DNA of 64,000 nucleotides from G963665495 sp963677785 (GTDB lineage: Bacteria > Desulfobacterota > Desulfovibrionia > Desulfovibrionales > Desulfovibrionaceae). The stretch spans positions 62,001 to 126,000 of the forward strand of contig CAXXDH010000001.1 of the NCBI GenBank assembly GCA_963677785.2. The letters run 5' to 3'. This document shows positions 8,247 to 17,424 of the stretch, one piece after another. The notes beneath the pieces were generated by a model. It made no database searches. It was given only the letters and a program-made list of their open reading frames with translations, and was not told where the DNA came from. Position 1 is the stretch's first letter, and each line of letters opens with the position of its first letter. The position numbers and the translations under genes are program-made.

Positions 8247-8963
8247 TTACAGCATCCGCGCCAGTCCCTCCTGGGCCAGCGCTCCCACGCTGGTGGCCTC
8301 GATGCGTCTGCTGCGGAACAGCTCCAGGCCGGCCGGATCATCAGCCAGCGTCTTCAGTGCTTCCAGTGCGTCCGCACCGCCGCGCCTGCCAATGAGACCC
8401 AGTGTCCAGGCAACGTAGCCCCGGGCGGTCGGGTCGTTTCTGTCCTCGCCCGTACGTTGCAGTTCCAGCGCCAGAAGCAGGCCGGGCAGGCCGTTGACGG
8501 CGAGATCCGGATAGACCTCGGCCAGGCGGCCCAGGCCCCAGTACGCGCCTCGCCGGAGGGGCGCGTGATCAATAAAATTGGCTTCGCAACCTTCCGGGTC
8601 GAACGTATAGGATGCCAATATCCTGTGAAATTCCTTGGCCAACCCGTGGTGGGAAGCCAGAATGGCGCCCATGGCCTCGGGCGAGCCCCATCCCAACGCG
8701 CCGGATTCTTCATTCAGGTTCCACATCAGGCGGCGCATCACGATACGTCCGTCCTCCATCCGCGTATCGGCCATACGGGCGACTACGGGGCCGATGACAG
8801 CCAGGCTGCGCCATCGCAGCAACCCCTCATGATGCACAAATCCCAGCAGCGGATTCAGCAGTTTTTTGGGGGCAAGCGCGTCAAACGTTTTGAGTTGATC
8901 TTCCCAGTCCGCGGCGTTGAGCGCCTGCAGGAGCTCATGCTTGATTTTTCGAAAAGTGGCCAT
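8247..8963 (-). CDS. DVU0298-like HEAT-repeat protein
   Basis: A 238-residue soluble, alanine/leucine-rich helical protein with HEAT-like helix pairs (LLRWRSLAVIGPVVARM, RGAYWGLGRLAEVYPDL, RGYVAWTLGLIGRRGG). It resembles a conserved Desulfovibrio family known by the D. vulgaris locus name DVU0298; that match is from memory, not a search. Such proteins usually act as protein-interaction scaffolds. No operon partner is visible. Confidence 0.65.
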   Translation of the reverse strand: MATFRKIKHELLQALNAADWEDQLKTFDALAPKKLLNPLLGFVHHEGLLRWRSLAVIGPVVARMADTRMEDGRIVMRRLMWNLNEESGALGWGSPEAMGAILASHHGLAKEFHRILASYTFDPEGCEANFIDHAPLRRGAYWGLGRLAEVYPDLAVNGLPGLLLALELQRTGEDRNDPTARGYVAWTLGLIGRRGGADALEALKTLADDPAGLELFRSRRIEATSVGALAQEGLARML

Positions 8964-9318
8964 GCGATTATCCCGTTCATTCCGTTTGCAACGGAGCGTG
9001 TTGACAAAAGGTTGTATACGAAGAACCCAACAGAGAAAAGAATTCTATGTTTTGTACGATTGCCAAAACAATAATACTGTTTTTGCTGGAGTAAAGTTAC
9101 GAAAAAAAAACAGGTTGAGAGTCAAAAGATTTGCGGCCTGATCGTTGTGAGTTCTCAAAAGAATTTTTTATTAATTATATTACTATATGATATTTAACAT
9201 ATGATAAATAATTCTGAAAAAGTTACAACCTGCGGACAGGCAGGCACAGTTGACAGTGAGAAGAGATATTCCTAAAAGTTACTCTTTTTTATTTGAATTT
9301 TATGCAAGGCAATTGAAG
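8964..9318. other. AT-rich intergenic stretch
   Basis: Between the HEAT-repeat gene and the glycosyltransferase I see no convincing gene. The second half (from about 9100) is notably AT-rich, like the gene that follows, and may hold its promoter; I could not pick a clear -35/-10 pair. Confidence 0.5.
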
Positions 9319-10896
9319 ATGAAAAAAATTTTCTGTAGTCGGCAAGATAGCGCAAAACAGCATCCTGATCGGGAATTCAGAAATGATATTTTGTTTTATG
9401 GTATTGTTGTATTGCTGGGGGTTATTTTTTTGTGGAGAGTGCTGCCGGCACTGAATCCGCCTTCGTTGTGGTTTGACGACATTTGGGTTGCAAGCCTTAC
9501 TAAATTGACCTTTGGCAATTTGCTTGAAGTTCATGTGCCCACTCCAACCGGCTTTTTATATCTGGAAAAAATTGCTGGAAGTCTGTTTTCAGATCCGGAA
9601 TGGTCCCTGCAGCTCGTTCCTCTGTTGTGCGCTCTTCTTTCATTGGGAGTCATCGCCGCAGTAGGTAGATTGCTATTTTCTTCAAGGTTGGCCGCTGTCC
9701 TTCTTGTGTCTTTTTCCGCTGTCAATCCCTTGCTGACTACATATGCCGCCAGAGTAAAACAATACAGTTGTGATTTTTTGATTACATCAGTCATTATTTA
9801 TCTTGCAGTAGTGTATGTCAATAGAAAGACTGTCAAGTCATATGCTATCCTTTGCGGAGCTTGTGTCCTGGGATTTATTTTTTCTTTTCCTGCCGTGTAT
9901 GTCATTGTGGCGACCATAACGTCAATATTTTGCGCAACAATTTATCAATCCAGAACGAATTTGCGCAAAGAGCGTATTTTTATATTGATTACTATTGGAA
10001 CGAGTATTCTACTTGTATTGATTTTATGTAATGCACTTGCTGCAAAACAGCAGACAATGACGGCATTTTGGCAAGCTCATTATATTCCTTTTTCATCCTT
10101 TGCAGGGATTTTAACGTTTTTTAAAGAGAAAGGTGTTGCGGTACTCACCGGAGTTTTTCCAAACGGGCTTGCCGTATTATCTGTACTGATCGTACTGGGA
10201 ATGATTTCGCTGCTATTGTCAAAACGTACTCGTATGTTGGGTATTATTGCTTGCTTGGTCTACATTGAGCTGGTGAGTTCCTCTGCTCTGCAGCTCTATC
10301 CCCTTGGCACTGGGAGAACGGATCTTTTTTGTTTCCCTTTGGCTATGATTGCTTTTGTTGCTTGTTTTCGGTTTGTTCCCACCTGTTATAAGACAATACC
10401 ATTGCGGTCCGCGGCATTTGTGGCGGTTTCAGTGATGATTATTTGCCTTGGAGCGGAACCACGGGCTGAGTATCCATTTGGAGAAGACGCTGGATTCGTG
10501 CAACAGCTCAACAAGATACACAAGGATACAGCGCTGGTAATTTATCCAGAGGCGAATTGGGCAGTTAGCTACTATGGCAAATGGCCGTCAATTTACGTTG
10601 CCACTCCATTTTATCCGCATGGCTTTGAAATGATTCCCCGGCGTGAGAATACACTCATGCTTAGAGGTGGTTGTATGGGGGAAGCATACGCCGTCAATCC
10701 GAATTGTATTTTATCCGAATTGGATAGTTTTCTATCGAGCAACTATGCAAAAGTATACTATTTTTCAGCATATTCATGGGAACGGGTCCGCAGCCTTATT
10801 CAAAAAATATTTTTCAGACACAAATATGCTGCGGTTGATTTGGAAAAAGGGCGCTATACCATGTTGATACAGTTGTCTCGACGAAAGATTGAATAA
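9319..10896 (+). CDS. GT-C type integral membrane glycosyltransferase
   Basis: A 525-residue protein with about ten membrane helices in its first 370 residues and a soluble C-terminal domain of about 130 residues. The first extracytoplasmic loop carries WFDDIW, an acidic pair just after helix 1, as in PMT/ArnT-like GT-C enzymes that use polyprenyl-phosphate sugars. This suggests sugar addition to a cell-envelope molecule. Base use is clearly more AT-rich than the flanking genes, a sign of transfer. I chose the ATG at 9319; a TTG at 9250 would add 23 residues without family support. No other glycan genes adjoin it. Confidence 0.7.
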   Translation: MKKIFCSRQDSAKQHPDREFRNDILFYGIVVLLGVIFLWRVLPALNPPSLWFDDIWVASLTKLTFGNLLEVHVPTPTGFLYLEKIAGSLFSDPEWSLQLVPLLCALLSLGVIAAVGRLLFSSRLAAVLLVSFSAVNPLLTTYAARVKQYSCDFLITSVIIYLAVVYVNRKTVKSYAILCGACVLGFIFSFPAVYVIVATITSIFCATIYQSRTNLRKERIFILITIGTSILLVLILCNALAAKQQTMTAFWQAHYIPFSSFAGILTFFKEKGVAVLTGVFPNGLAVLSVLIVLGMISLLLSKRTRMLGIIACLVYIELVSSSALQLYPLGTGRTDLFCFPLAMIAFVACFRFVPTCYKTIPLRSAAFVAVSVMIICLGAEPRAEYPFGEDAGFVQQLNKIHKDTALVIYPEANWAVSYYGKWPSIYVATPFYPHGFEMIPRRENTLMLRGGCMGEAYAVNPNCILSELDSFLSSNYAKVYYFSAYSWERVRSLIQKIFFRHKYAAVDLEKGRYTMLIQLSRRKIE

Positions 10897-10945
10897 CGAG
10901 TAGTATTTTTTGGTTATGAAATAGAGTTCTATATCGCTTTTGCTG

Positions 10946-11425
10946 TTAATCTTGCGTTTGCTGTAAATTTCTTTCCATCGGAACAAAACAAATCCCGTTG
11001 ACATTTTGTTCCGGACCGCTGACAGAGAATCCCAGCTTTTGGTAGATGGGGACGGCGAACAAAGAGGCGTTTACTGTAAGTTTTTCTGACGCGCCATGCT
11101 GCCTGAAGTAGTGGACCAGCGCCGCATCCAGAAGCTTTCTGGCAATGCCCCGGCCCTGCCACGAAGCGGCAGTGAACAGCAGCGCTATGTGCGGTCCCTC
11201 ACGAAATTCAATGAGGCCGACAAATTGTTCCTTATCCCAGGCTCCCAGAATTAGCGCGCCGTTTTCGAGACGCTCGCAAAGTGCGCTCGAACGTGTGAAG
11301 GCCAGAAAATGGTTCATGCCTTGCGGGGTAAAATCCGGAGCAATGAAAATCTCAGCAACCTCGTTGATGAGCCGCGAGGCCGCGATGCAGTCAACTATCC
11401 GGAGTTCTCTGATGTCGAGTTCCAT
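10946..11425 (-). CDS. GNAT-family N-acetyltransferase
   Basis: A 159-residue protein with the GNAT fold order. Motif A is visible as TAASWQGRGIARKLLDAAL, whose Q-x-x-G-x-G/A loop binds the pyrophosphate of acetyl-CoA. The late strand ASLFAVPIYQKLGF is the usual motif B. The substrate is unknown. An AAAGGA site about 10 bases upstream sets the ATG at 11423-11425. It lies between the convergent glycosyltransferase and pckA, separated from the latter by a strong terminator. Confidence 0.85.
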   Translation of the reverse strand: MELDIRELRIVDCIAASRLINEVAEIFIAPDFTPQGMNHFLAFTRSSALCERLENGALILGAWDKEQFVGLIEFREGPHIALLFTAASWQGRGIARKLLDAALVHYFRQHGASEKLTVNASLFAVPIYQKLGFSVSGPEQNVNGICFVPMERNLQQTQD

Positions 11426-11463
11426 GGCGGCGGTCCTTTCAGGGGAATGAGACTGGCGTATAC

Positions 11464-11497
11464 AATAAAGAAGGGGATGCCAAGCGGCATCCCCTTC
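11464..11497 (-). terminator. Intrinsic terminator of pckA
   Basis: A perfect 12-bp stem (GAAGGGGATGCC at 11470-11481 and its complement at 11486-11497) with a 4-base loop lies 30 bases past the pckA stop. On the minus strand it is followed by TTTATTG. Confidence 0.8.
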
Positions 11498-11526
11498 TCG
11501 CAACAGAGTCGTTGCCGAACTACGCG

Positions 11527-13260
11527 TTATCCTTTGATGGATAAGCGTTCGAGCAGCGTATCCAAAAGATCGGGGCGATCTTTCAGGTCTGAACTGCGTA
11601 GATAGTTGCGGCGCTGTGCAAAACGGTCTTGAAGCAGGGCGACGTAATTGTCGCGCTTTTGCACGGTGGCCGGATTGTACGTATCGTAGTAGCCGGGCAG
11701 GAGCTTGTCCACACTCGCCTTGGTGGGCAGTTGCGCACCGGCCAGCATGTCCCAGGGCTCCCATTCGAGCTTGTCGAGCAGGATGGCCGTCTGCAGGGTC
11801 AGGGAGGTCTGCAGAGGAATCTTGGCCAAGTCAGTGTCCGAACTTTTCCAAAAGCCCACGGAGTTGAAATTGAAGCCGTTGGCGCCGGAATCGAAGACCT
11901 TGGTAAAGGCTTCGATATCCTTCCAGAGTTCGTAAACCCGGAAGGGATTGGCAAAGGGCTCGAATACGAGTTTGTTCAGCTCGTCTTCCGTTACGTTTTC
12001 GGCGCGGTTGCGTTTGGTCATCAGCGTGGCGCCCATGGCAACGGCCAGATGCGGGTCTTCATAACGAATGATCGGCGGCAAGCAGGTATCCTTCATCAGC
12101 CAGCACATCAGCTTGGGAAAGCCGCAGCGGTTGACGTGCGCGCCCAGCAGATCGCGCGACAACAGAGCTCGGCCGTTGGCGTTGCGGACATCCTGTCCGA
12201 GCGGCAGGACCTTTCCGTCCACCTCGATCAGCGCGTGGTTCATGCAGGAAATGAAGTAGCCCCAGTCCGGATGGTCGATGGGCCGGGAATCGGTCTTGTC
12301 GAACAGCGTGGGTTCCCAGACGCGGCAGACGTGTTCTTCGCAGTCTATCTGGAATGCGTCGTCGTGCAGGACGACCTTTTTGAAGCCTTCGGGCAGGGTG
12401 CCGCCGTTGTCATGCGAATTGGTGTGGGAACTTTTGCCCGTTCCGGAGAGACCGAAAAAGGCCACGGAACGCTTGCCGATCTTCTGGATTTCCGGGTCGC
12501 CGCAATCGGAGAAATCCATCTCCTTGATGCCGCCATGGCAGGCGGCCATGCCTACCCGGATGCCGGACGTCCAGGCCAGAGTCAGCGTGCCCTTTTTGCG
12601 TTCGCCAAAGTAGCGCATCCCGAAGTTGTAGATGACGTTGGACATCTCATCCACCAGGGCCAGCTGCGTATTGCCTACTTTGTGGTAGTAGGGGTCGTCC
12701 AGGTTCCAGTCGTTGTCGCCGATGATGATGATGTCCTGGATCGGCAGCTTGGGGCTTTTGGCGTATTGCTCGGCCAGTTCTTCAAAAGGCGTGAAGTTGG
12801 AAAGCCAGTTGAAGATGTTCATGGCGTCGTCCTCGGCGCCGATGATGGTGGCCTTGAGCATAAGATCCTGATCCAGGCCGATAATTCCTTCGGCCTTGAT
12901 CAGGGGTTTCTTCTGCAGATTGGATATGGCGTCGCGCAGATCACCCGCGACTTTGTTTTTTTCCGCGGAGGAGAGCCGGTTGTAAAAGCGTCTCGCCTTG
13001 GCGGTACGGCCTATGATCTTGCCGTGGTTGTGGTTGAGAACAGTTGCCCCTTTTGGCAATCCGAGCCGTTTTGCGGCGGGCGGATAGATTTCAAGGTCCG
13101 TCTCCTGGACGTCCCATTGCTTGCGTGCCAGTTCGTAAGCTTCTGCGGCGCTGACTTTACGGATGCGTTTGTCCAACAAGAGCGTCTCGGCAATGGCCCG
13201 CATGGGCGGAATCTTGGAGAGATCGGTCTTGTAGTAGTCATACGTCGACTGACTTGCCAT
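11527..13260 (-). CDS. pckA: Phosphoenolpyruvate carboxykinase (ATP)
   Basis: This enzyme converts oxaloacetate and ATP to PEP, CO2 and ADP, or the reverse. The 577-residue protein carries the ATP-PEPCK P-loop GLSGTGKSS near residue 270, the nearby acidic metal-binding stretch LHDDAF, and an upstream ACHGG/MDFSDCG region. Typical ATP-type enzymes are about 530 residues, so this one is somewhat long. The ATG at 13258-13260 follows an AAGGGG site. It is the last gene of a minus-strand set oadG-oadB-oadA-like-pckA and ends at a strong terminator, so the products probably cooperate at the pyruvate/oxaloacetate/PEP node. Confidence 0.9.
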   Translation of the reverse strand: MASQSTYDYYKTDLSKIPPMRAIAETLLLDKRIRKVSAAEAYELARKQWDVQETDLEIYPPAAKRLGLPKGATVLNHNHGKIIGRTAKARRFYNRLSSAEKNKVAGDLRDAISNLQKKPLIKAEGIIGLDQDLMLKATIIGAEDDAMNIFNWLSNFTPFEELAEQYAKSPKLPIQDIIIIGDNDWNLDDPYYHKVGNTQLALVDEMSNVIYNFGMRYFGERKKGTLTLAWTSGIRVGMAACHGGIKEMDFSDCGDPEIQKIGKRSVAFFGLSGTGKSSHTNSHDNGGTLPEGFKKVVLHDDAFQIDCEEHVCRVWEPTLFDKTDSRPIDHPDWGYFISCMNHALIEVDGKVLPLGQDVRNANGRALLSRDLLGAHVNRCGFPKLMCWLMKDTCLPPIIRYEDPHLAVAMGATLMTKRNRAENVTEDELNKLVFEPFANPFRVYELWKDIEAFTKVFDSGANGFNFNSVGFWKSSDTDLAKIPLQTSLTLQTAILLDKLEWEPWDMLAGAQLPTKASVDKLLPGYYDTYNPATVQKRDNYVALLQDRFAQRRNYLRSSDLKDRPDLLDTLLERLSIKG

Positions 13261-13332
13261 TTGCAAACCCCTTTTTCAGTCACGTTTACTCTCGTAGCGG
13301 GAAACTATCGCGGGCCCCTGATCCGCGAGGTT

Positions 13333-15138
13333 TCAGGAAACTTGGGCAAGTACTTGTCCGGAGTTCACCTGGTCTCCCTGAGAAACTTTTAGTGCGCTTA
13401 CCTCGCCGGTAGCCGGAGAGGTAACGGACACCTCCATTTTCATAGCTTCAAGAACCAAAATTGTTTCACCTTCATTCACGCGGTCGCCCGCTTTTTTCTC
13501 GATCCGCAGCACCAGTCCTGGCATAGGCGCCTGAACCGGCTTGGCTTCCAGAGAGTCCGCAGGCTTGGCGGTCTTGCTCGTATCTCCCATACCGAGTTTG
13601 TAGTCAAGCTTGTAGACCTGTCCGTCAACGGTGGCCTGTCCGCCTTGAATCATCACCGAGTAGTTGCGGCCGCCGATGGTGATGGTGTAGCCCTCGGGTT
13701 CGTTGGAATCCACCACAGCGGGTTCTTCCTGGGTGACGTTTTTGCGTACGCCGATTTTCGCATGGCCCTGGAGAAAAGCGATGCCTTTTTCCTTGCAGGT
13801 GGAAGTGATGAAGATGTTTTCATCGGTGACCGGCAGCTTCGCTTCTTCGAGCATTTTGGTCGCCACAGCCACGCCCTTGGTGGGATCCGCGTCGTTGATC
13901 TCCAGCGGCGTTTTGTCCGTAGGCTCGAGTTTGAGCTGTTCGGAAGCCACTTTGACGACTTCCGGGTCGGGCGGGACAGGTGTTTTTCCGAAGTAGCCCA
14001 GGACCATTTTGCCGTACCCCTCGGCAATTTTGGACCAGGGCCCGAAGATGACGTTGTTGAAGGCCTGTTGGAAATAGAACTGCGATACGGGCGTCACGGA
14101 CGTACCGAATCCGCCCAGGCGAACCACTTCGCCCATGGCCGCGATCATTTCGTTGTAGCGGTGCATCAGCCCGTTGTCGCGCAGCATCTGCGTATTGGCG
14201 GTGAGTGCGCCGCCGGGCATTGGGCTCCATGCGATCAAAGGCTCCACCCGAGTTGCTTCGGGCGGCAGAAAGTAGTCTTTCATGCAATCTTTGAACACTT
14301 CCTCGGCTTTCATGACCTTGTCGATGTCCACGTCCAGGGTGTATTCCGTATCGCGTAGCGCGTGCCACATGACGGCGATGTCTGTTTGGCAGGTGCCACC
14401 GGAAACCGGAGCCATGGACAGGTCGATGGCATCCGCGCCGGCTTCGATGGCAGCCCTGTAGCACATGGCGCCGATGCCCGCGGTTTCATGCCCGTGGAAA
14501 TGAATGCTGACGTCGCCGGGGAGCATTTTGCGGGCCCGTTTGACGGTCTCGTACACCTTGGCGGGCACGGAGGTTCCCGAGGCGTCCTTGAAGCACAAGG
14601 AGTCGAAATGAACGCCAGAGTCCAGGATCTGCTGCAGCCTGTCCATATAGAACTCGGGCGTATGAGCGCCGCTGCATCCTGGAGGCAGTTCCATCATGGT
14701 GATGCAGATCTGGTGGTTCAGTCCCGCGTCAACAATGCATTGGCCGCTGTAAACCAGGTTGTTGACGTCGTTGAGCGCGTCGAAATTGCGGATGGAAGAG
14801 ATGCCGTGTTTGGCGAACAGGTCCGCATGCAGTTTGATGATGTCGCTGGACTGGGATTCGAGGCCGACGACGTTGACGCCTCTGCCCAGGGTCTGCAGGT
14901 CCGCCTCCGGACCGGTGACCGCGCGGAACTGGTCCATCATCTCGAAGGCGTCTTCGTTGCAGTAAAAGTATAAGGACTGGAAGCGGGCTCCGCCCCCAGC
15001 TTCAAACCAGTTGATGCCGGCGTCGCATGCGGCTTCAACTGCGGGGAGAAAGTCTTTTGTGAACACCCGCGCGCCGTAAACGGACTGGAAGCCATCCCGA
15101 AACGCCGTACACATGAATCTGACTGTCTTTTTACTCAC
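13333..15138 (-). CDS. Oxaloacetate decarboxylase alpha / pyruvate carboxylase B-type subunit
   Basis: A 601-residue biotin-dependent protein. Residues about 1-300 form the HMGL-like carboxyltransferase TIM barrel (RDGFQS, FHGHETAG metal/active-site region). A conserved carboxylase domain follows to about 470, and a C-terminal biotinyl domain ends the protein with biotin-lysine motif EAMKM near residue 564. It carries CO2 from oxaloacetate on biotin, or onto pyruvate if paired with a biotin carboxylase. With oadB and oadG next to it, the sodium-pumping decarboxylase is the simpler reading. The start is GTG at 15136-15138 with GAGGA upstream; this is favoured because the next residues SKKTVRF begin the barrel. 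Confidence 0.85.
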   Translation of the reverse strand: MSKKTVRFMCTAFRDGFQSVYGARVFTKDFLPAVEAACDAGINWFEAGGGARFQSLYFYCNEDAFEMMDQFRAVTGPEADLQTLGRGVNVVGLESQSSDIIKLHADLFAKHGISSIRNFDALNDVNNLVYSGQCIVDAGLNHQICITMMELPPGCSGAHTPEFYMDRLQQILDSGVHFDSLCFKDASGTSVPAKVYETVKRARKMLPGDVSIHFHGHETAGIGAMCYRAAIEAGADAIDLSMAPVSGGTCQTDIAVMWHALRDTEYTLDVDIDKVMKAEEVFKDCMKDYFLPPEATRVEPLIAWSPMPGGALTANTQMLRDNGLMHRYNEMIAAMGEVVRLGGFGTSVTPVSQFYFQQAFNNVIFGPWSKIAEGYGKMVLGYFGKTPVPPDPEVVKVASEQLKLEPTDKTPLEINDADPTKGVAVATKMLEEAKLPVTDENIFITSTCKEKGIAFLQGHAKIGVRKNVTQEEPAVVDSNEPEGYTITIGGRNYSVMIQGGQATVDGQVYKLDYKLGMGDTSKTAKPADSLEAKPVQAPMPGLVLRIEKKAGDRVNEGETILVLEAMKMEVSVTSPATGEVSALKVSQGDQVNSGQVLAQVS

Positions 15139-15212
15139 GCCCTGATCCTCTCGTCTTATTTTGTTGGCGCCCGCTCAAAACGGCATGTGGAGCGGGCCCA
15201 GGATAGTTTTGC

Positions 15213-16340
15213 CTATTTAACCATTACAGACCAAAGCACACCGGCGGCAATGGCCGAGCCGATGACTCCGGCAACGTTGGGCGCCATGGCATGCATCAGC
15301 AGGAAGTTCTTGGGGTCTTCTTTCTGCCCGACCATCTGCGCGACACGGGCGGCGTCCGGCACCGCGGATACGCCTGCTGCGCCGATCAGCGGGTTGATCT
15401 TGTCTTTCAGAAAGAGGTTCATGAACTTGGCGAACAGCACGCCGCCGGCGGTGGCGATGCAGAACGACAACGCTCCGAGACCGAAGATAAGTATGGACTG
15501 CGGTCTCAGGAAGGTCTGGGCCTGCGTACTGGCTCCAACGGAGAACCCAAGCAGTATGGTAACGATATCGATCAGCGCGGTTCGGGCTGTCTGGGCCAGG
15601 CGTTCGGTGACCCCGCATTCTTTGAGCAGGTTGCCGAAAAAGAGCATGCCGATCAGTGCCAGAGAACCAGGCGCGATAATGGCGGAAATCAGAAAAGCAC
15701 CCACCGGGAAAAAGATTTTTTCCCGTTTGGAGATTTTTCTGGGCGGTTTCATATGAATCAGCCGCTCTTGCTTTGTGGTCAGCAGTTTCATGATCGGCGG
15801 CTGAATAACAGGAACGAGAGCCATGTAGGAATACGCCGCGATGGCGATGGCGCCCAGCAGGTGCGGGGCCAGTTTTGAGGCCAGAAAGATGGCCGTGGGG
15901 CCGTCGGCGCCGCCGATGATGCCGATGGAACCCGCCTCAGAGGGGGTGAATCCCAGGTAGAGCGCGCCCATCAGGGTGAGAAAAATGCCGATTTGCGCGG
16001 CTGCGCCCAGTAGGATGAGTTTCGGGTTGGAGAGCATGTTCGAGAAATCGGTCATGGCTCCGATGCCCAAAAAGATCAGGGGCGGGAAAATACCTTGTGT
16101 CACGCCAAAATAGATGTAGCCCAAAACGCTGCCCGGGTCGTAGACGGACAACGGCATGCCCTCCACGAGCGGAATGTTGCCCACCACTGCACCAAAACCG
16201 ATGGGCACGAGCAGGAGGGGCTCGTAATCCTTGGCGATGGCCAAAGCAATAAAGCAGATACCGATGATAATCATGATCAGGTTGCCCCATGTCATGTTCA
16301 TGAAACCGGTAGCGCTTAGAAACTGGATGAAAATGTCCAT
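15213..16340 (-). CDS. oadB: Sodium-pumping oxaloacetate decarboxylase beta subunit
   Basis: A 375-residue membrane protein with about ten helices. It has the conserved OadB signatures GIGAMTDFSNMLSNP and IGIIGGADGPTAIFLASKL (the aspartate-containing re-entrant region that couples decarboxylation to Na+ export) and the later GAAGVSAVPDAARV. The subunit releases CO2 from carboxybiotin and pumps sodium out. The ATG at 16338-16340 follows GAGGAGG. It lies between the alpha-type subunit and oadG in one minus-strand operon. Confidence 0.92.
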   Translation of the reverse strand: MDIFIQFLSATGFMNMTWGNLIMIIIGICFIALAIAKDYEPLLLVPIGFGAVVGNIPLVEGMPLSVYDPGSVLGYIYFGVTQGIFPPLIFLGIGAMTDFSNMLSNPKLILLGAAAQIGIFLTLMGALYLGFTPSEAGSIGIIGGADGPTAIFLASKLAPHLLGAIAIAAYSYMALVPVIQPPIMKLLTTKQERLIHMKPPRKISKREKIFFPVGAFLISAIIAPGSLALIGMLFFGNLLKECGVTERLAQTARTALIDIVTILLGFSVGASTQAQTFLRPQSILIFGLGALSFCIATAGGVLFAKFMNLFLKDKINPLIGAAGVSAVPDAARVAQMVGQKEDPKNFLLMHAMAPNVAGVIGSAIAAGVLWSVMVK

Positions 16341-16403
16341 CTGCCTCCTCACTCCAAGTGTAACAAGTGTATTAAAGTCCGCAGAAGCCTGGTCCGGTCA
16401 GAC

Positions 16404-16706
16404 TCACCGCGGATGGGGTTGCTTTTTCAGTTCCAGGTGCAAAGCATAACCGATGACGGCCGCCAGCTCGGGTGAAAAAGAAGGTTGGGTTTGCGGCGCG
16501 TCCGCAACCATGGGGGATTCTTCCTTATGGGGAATCCATTTATCAAGAAGTTGTAAGAATTTTGGCAAATAGATGAGATACAGGGTGATTAGCGTAAGAG
16601 CGAAAAACACGATGAGCATGCCGGTGATGGTGATGGCAATGCCGTTCCCATCCAGCACTTGCTGGAAACTGAAATGTACGTGGGTTTCCATAAGATCCGT
16701 TTGCAT
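16404..16706 (-). CDS. oadG: OadG-type gamma subunit
   Basis: A 100-residue protein with one membrane helix (about residues 24-45, GIAITITGMLIVFFALTLI) and a short hydrophilic tail ending HLELKKQPHPR. This is the small gamma subunit pattern: the helix contacts OadB and the tail binds the alpha subunit. It is the first gene of the operon, preceded by GAGGAG. The family is weakly conserved in sequence, so the call leans on position and topology. Confidence 0.75.
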   Translation of the reverse strand: MQTDLMETHVHFSFQQVLDGNGIAITITGMLIVFFALTLITLYLIYLPKFLQLLDKWIPHKEESPMVADAPQTQPSFSPELAAVIGYALHLELKKQPHPR

Positions 16707-17424
16707 GGTTCTCTCCTCTTGTATTGAAACTGGCCGGTACGATAACCGGGGTGACGGTCGAACCGCACCAGGGTTTTCATGGGCTGTCCCGAGATGATTT
16801 GGCCGCGCAGGGCGCTATACGACGTCAGCTTGCCAACCGACGTCGGTGAGCGTTGTTCCGGCCCGGGAAGGAGTGCGAGTACGTCCTGCACAGAGTTGGC
16901 GGCGTTGAGCAATTTGCGTTGGAATTGCCGCCTGGACTTATGGATATGATACGATAAACCAACTCCATGCCATGCCATGCCCCTAAATCACAAGGGGTAT
17001 TAGCGTGAAACAGGATAAATGTAAACTTCTTGCGCGCCGCCGGCCGCGCCGGCGGCCCCGCAACGCGGCTCGTGTCTATTTCTCTCCCAAATAAGCCTGA
17101 TATTTCATGGGGTTCAATATCTGAAAAGTTGCAACGACTTATGCATTGTTTTTGCATCGTCTTGAGTCGGCGCCATTGAATAGTTCCATCACTATATTTG
17201 TTTCTCGTCCGCTTTTAATTCCTTTATTGAGAGTATTTTTCTGTAAAAACGCATGTTTATTTTGCTTTAGGCACATGTTGGCAAGCCGCCCTGTTCACAG
17301 AAAGAAATGAGGAGGCTTGTGACATTACAAATTGGCAACAGAGCGCCTATCGTTTCCAACGTCAATGCTCTCCTTCTGCCTTGGCCCGGTATTTGCTGCT
17401 ATAAGCCCCAAAGGAGGCCCTCGT
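16707..17424. other. About 700 bp without a convincing gene between oadG and flgF
   Basis: The two operons diverge here, so both promoters should lie in this stretch. A perfect GC-rich palindrome (GCCGCCGGC at 17036-17044 and GCCGGCGGC at 17048-17056) stands in the middle without a T-run on either side. A weak GGGG/CCCC hairpin lies near 16980-16997. I looked for sigma-54 sites before flgF; the nearest GG/GC pairs have 9 rather than 10 bases between them, so I do not call one. Confidence 0.5.

Noticed and set aside
9250..9318. TTG start giving 23 more residues on the glycosyltransferase
   Set aside because: The extra residues have no membrane or family support and the ATG at 9319 is better placed.
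16589..17157. Minus-strand frames upstream of oadG
   Set aside because: They overlap oadG or lack a ribosome site and show proline/arginine/serine-rich composition typical of non-coding GC-rich frames.
17270..17350. Sigma-54-like elements (GGCAC...GGCA and TTGGCA...GCGCC) before flgF
   Set aside because: The GG-to-GC spacing is 9, not the required 10, at both places.
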